DNA of 49,315 nucleotides from Solirubrobacteraceae bacterium (lineage in GTDB: Bacteria > Actinomycetota > Thermoleophilia > Solirubrobacterales > Solirubrobacteraceae). Below, in pieces: positions 48,102 to 49,315 of the stretch (its first letter is position 1; every line of letters begins with the position of its first letter). Below the pieces are notes generated by a model. It had not been told where the DNA came from. It ran no database searches and saw nothing but the letters and a program-made list of their open reading frames with translations. The DNA is taken from positions 1 through 49,315 of the forward strand of contig JAUYGN010000110.1 in the NCBI GenBank assembly GCA_030690545.1, given 5' to 3'. Made by a program: the position numbers and the translations under genes.

Positions 48102-49315
48102 GCCGGCGCCAGCCCGAGCTCGTCGGGGAAGTGGGCGAGCAGGCTGCGGATCGGTGCCGGCATCCCGCCTCCGTGGGCGCACAGGCTGCCGAGCTCGAGC
48201 GTCTCGAGCAGTGCCTCGAGCCTCGCGCGGTCGACGGGCGGCGCGCCGCCCGCGAACATCTCCTGCGCGCGGCGCAGCCCGATCCGGCAGGGAAAGCACT
48301 TGCCGCAGCTCTCCTCGGCGCCGAAGCGCAGCAGGTGCTCGGCGAGCGCGCGCATCGACGTCGTCTCGTCGAAGGCGACGATCCCGCCGTGGCCGAGCAT
48401 GCAGCCGACGGCTGCCAGCTCGTCGAAGTCGAACGCCGTGTCGAGCAGCGACGCCGGCAGGATCCCGCCGAGCGGACCGCCGATCTGCAGCGCCTTGATC
48501 CGGTGGCCGTCGATCAGGCCGCCCGCGATGTCCTCGCACAGCTCGCGCACCGTCATCCCGAAGCGGACCTCGTAGACGCCCGGCCGCACGAAGCGCTCGT
48601 TGAAGCAGGCGAGCTTGGTGCCCGACGTCGGGCTGTCCGGGCTGAGCTCGCGGTAGGCGGCCGCGCCGTCGCGCGCGACGAGCGGGACGTTGCACAGCGT
48701 CTCGACGTTGTTGACGACGGTCGGCATCCCGTGCAGCCCGCGCTGGGCGGGGAACGGCGGCCGCGCCGAGACCGTGCCGCGCAGCCCCTGCAGGCAGGCC
48801 AGCAGCGCCGTCTCCTCGCCGACGACGTAGGAGCCCGCGCCCTCGACGATCGTGACGTCGAAGGCGAAGTCGCTGCCGAGCACGGAGGCGCCGAGGACGC
48901 CGTCGCGCCGCGCGCCGGCGACCGCCGCCTCCAGGCGCGGCTTGGACAGCGGATACTCCGAGCGCGTCAGCACGAAGCCGTGGTCGGCGCCGACGGCGTA
49001 GCCGGCCAGCGCCATGCCCTCGAGGAGCAGCTCCGGGTGGTCCTCCATCAGCAGCTTGTCGATGTAGGAGCCGGGGTCGCCCTCGTCGCCGTTGGCGACG
49101 ATGAACGTGCGCTCCCCGTCGGCACGGCGCGCGAACTCCCACTTCGACCCGGCGGGAAAGCCGGCGCCGCCGCGACCGCGCACCGTCGCCTCCTTGACCT
49201 CGTCGAGCAGCTCCTCGGGCGTCATCGTCGTCAGCGCGCGGCGCAGGCCCTCCCATGCCCGCCCCGGCGCCAGCAGCTGCGGTCCGCCCGCGAGCGCGCT
49301 GCGCGGCGCCGGCTC
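48098..49315 (-). CDS. NuoF-like diaphorase subunit, partial at N-terminus
   Basis: FMN/NAD-binding subunit that passes electrons from the formate dehydrogenase to NAD+. The visible 405 residues have GRGGAGFPAGSKW (NAD/FMN region), VANGDEGDPGSYIDK and the C-terminal [4Fe-4S] motif ESCGKCFPCRIG with LCAHGGG. The open frame continues unbroken past ATG 49225 to the window end, and the extra 30 codons (LRRALTTMTPEELL) fit NuoF-type N-termini, so the true start is outside. A NuoE-like thioredoxin-fold partner would be expected upstream. Confidence 0.93.
   Translation of the reverse strand, partial: EPAPRSALAGGPQLLAPGRAWEGLRRALTTMTPEELLDEVKEATVRGRGGAGFPAGSKWEFARRADGERTFIVANGDEGDPGSYIDKLLMEDHPELLLEGMALAGYAVGADHGFVLTRSEYPLSKPRLEAAVAGARRDGVLGASVLGSDFAFDVTIVEGAGSYVVGEETALLACLQGLRGTVSARPPFPAQRGLHGMPTVVNNVETLCNVPLVARDGAAAYRELSPDSPTSGTKLACFNERFVRPGVYEVRFGMTVRELCEDIAGGLIDGHRIKALQIGGPLGGILPASLLDTAFDFDELAAVGCMLGHGGIVAFDETTSMRALAEHLLRFGAEESCGKCFPCRIGLRRAQEMFAGGAPPVDRARLEALLETLELGSLCAHGGGMPAPIRSLLAHFPDELGLAPA

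Overview
The window is very GC-rich, densely packed DNA with many GTG starts and ATGA/TGATG stop-start overlaps. The gene set points to a high-GC actinobacterium of the Thermoleophilia, most likely Solirubrobacterales and perhaps close to Conexibacter: F420 synthesis with a fused FbiC, a crotonyl-CoA carboxylase/reductase plus ethylmalonyl-CoA mutase, SigB/F-type sigma factor, RTX-like calcium-binding protein and many small lipoproteins. The taxon is inferred from gene content; no rRNA is present.

Layout. 1-9.5 kb: ethylmalonyl-CoA mutase (cut by the window start), a metallo-beta-lactamase-fold hydrolase, a ClpS-like adaptor, a stress-type sigma factor and a multidomain wall hydrolase on the plus strand. 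They face a minus-strand run marR > MFS pump > ccr > a small protein coupled to ccr. Ccr and the mutase catalyse two steps of the ethylmalonyl-CoA pathway. 9.6-17.4 kb: small secreted proteins and lipoproteins, a YgfZ-type folate protein, a receiver-like protein, an orphan NMT1-type binding protein, an RTX-like protein and a Cys/His-repeat protein coupled to a lipoprotein gene. 17.5-24.3 kb: coenzyme F420 cluster (fbiC; then cofE, cofC, cofD and npdG on the other strand), with greA between two paralogous lipoproteins. 24.3-27.3 kb: enoyl-CoA hydratase, amidase and inositol-phosphatase family protein.

27.3-33.1 kb: five tRNA genes (Leu-CAA, Leu-UAG, Trp-CCA, Gly-UCC, Pro-GGG) interspersed with a two-domain VOC protein, an HTH/LAGLIDADG-like protein directly abutting tRNA-Trp, a DrrAB-type exporter and a thymidylate kinase whose P-loop lacks the usual lysine. 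33.1-36.4 kb: a PQQ-type sugar dehydrogenase lipoprotein and a HipBA toxin-antitoxin pair with an unusually AT-rich palindromic promoter region. 36.5-41.8 kb: a five-gene operon of response regulator, histidine kinase, LolA-like secreted protein, ABC ATPase and permease. 42-44.4 kb: a cold-shock protein flanked by two paralogous small coiled-coil-like proteins, then small membrane proteins. 44.5-49.3 kb: fdhD and an NAD-linked formate dehydrogenase (catalytic subunit, HoxU/NuoG-like Fe-S subunit, NuoF-like diaphorase cut by the window end).

The strongest candidates for undescribed biology are the tRNA-Trp-abutting HTH/LAGLIDADG-like gene, the Cys/His-repeat protein with its coupled lipoprotein, the paralogous small proteins around the cold-shock gene, and the small protein translationally coupled to ccr. 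All positions come from reading the sequence; no database search was run.
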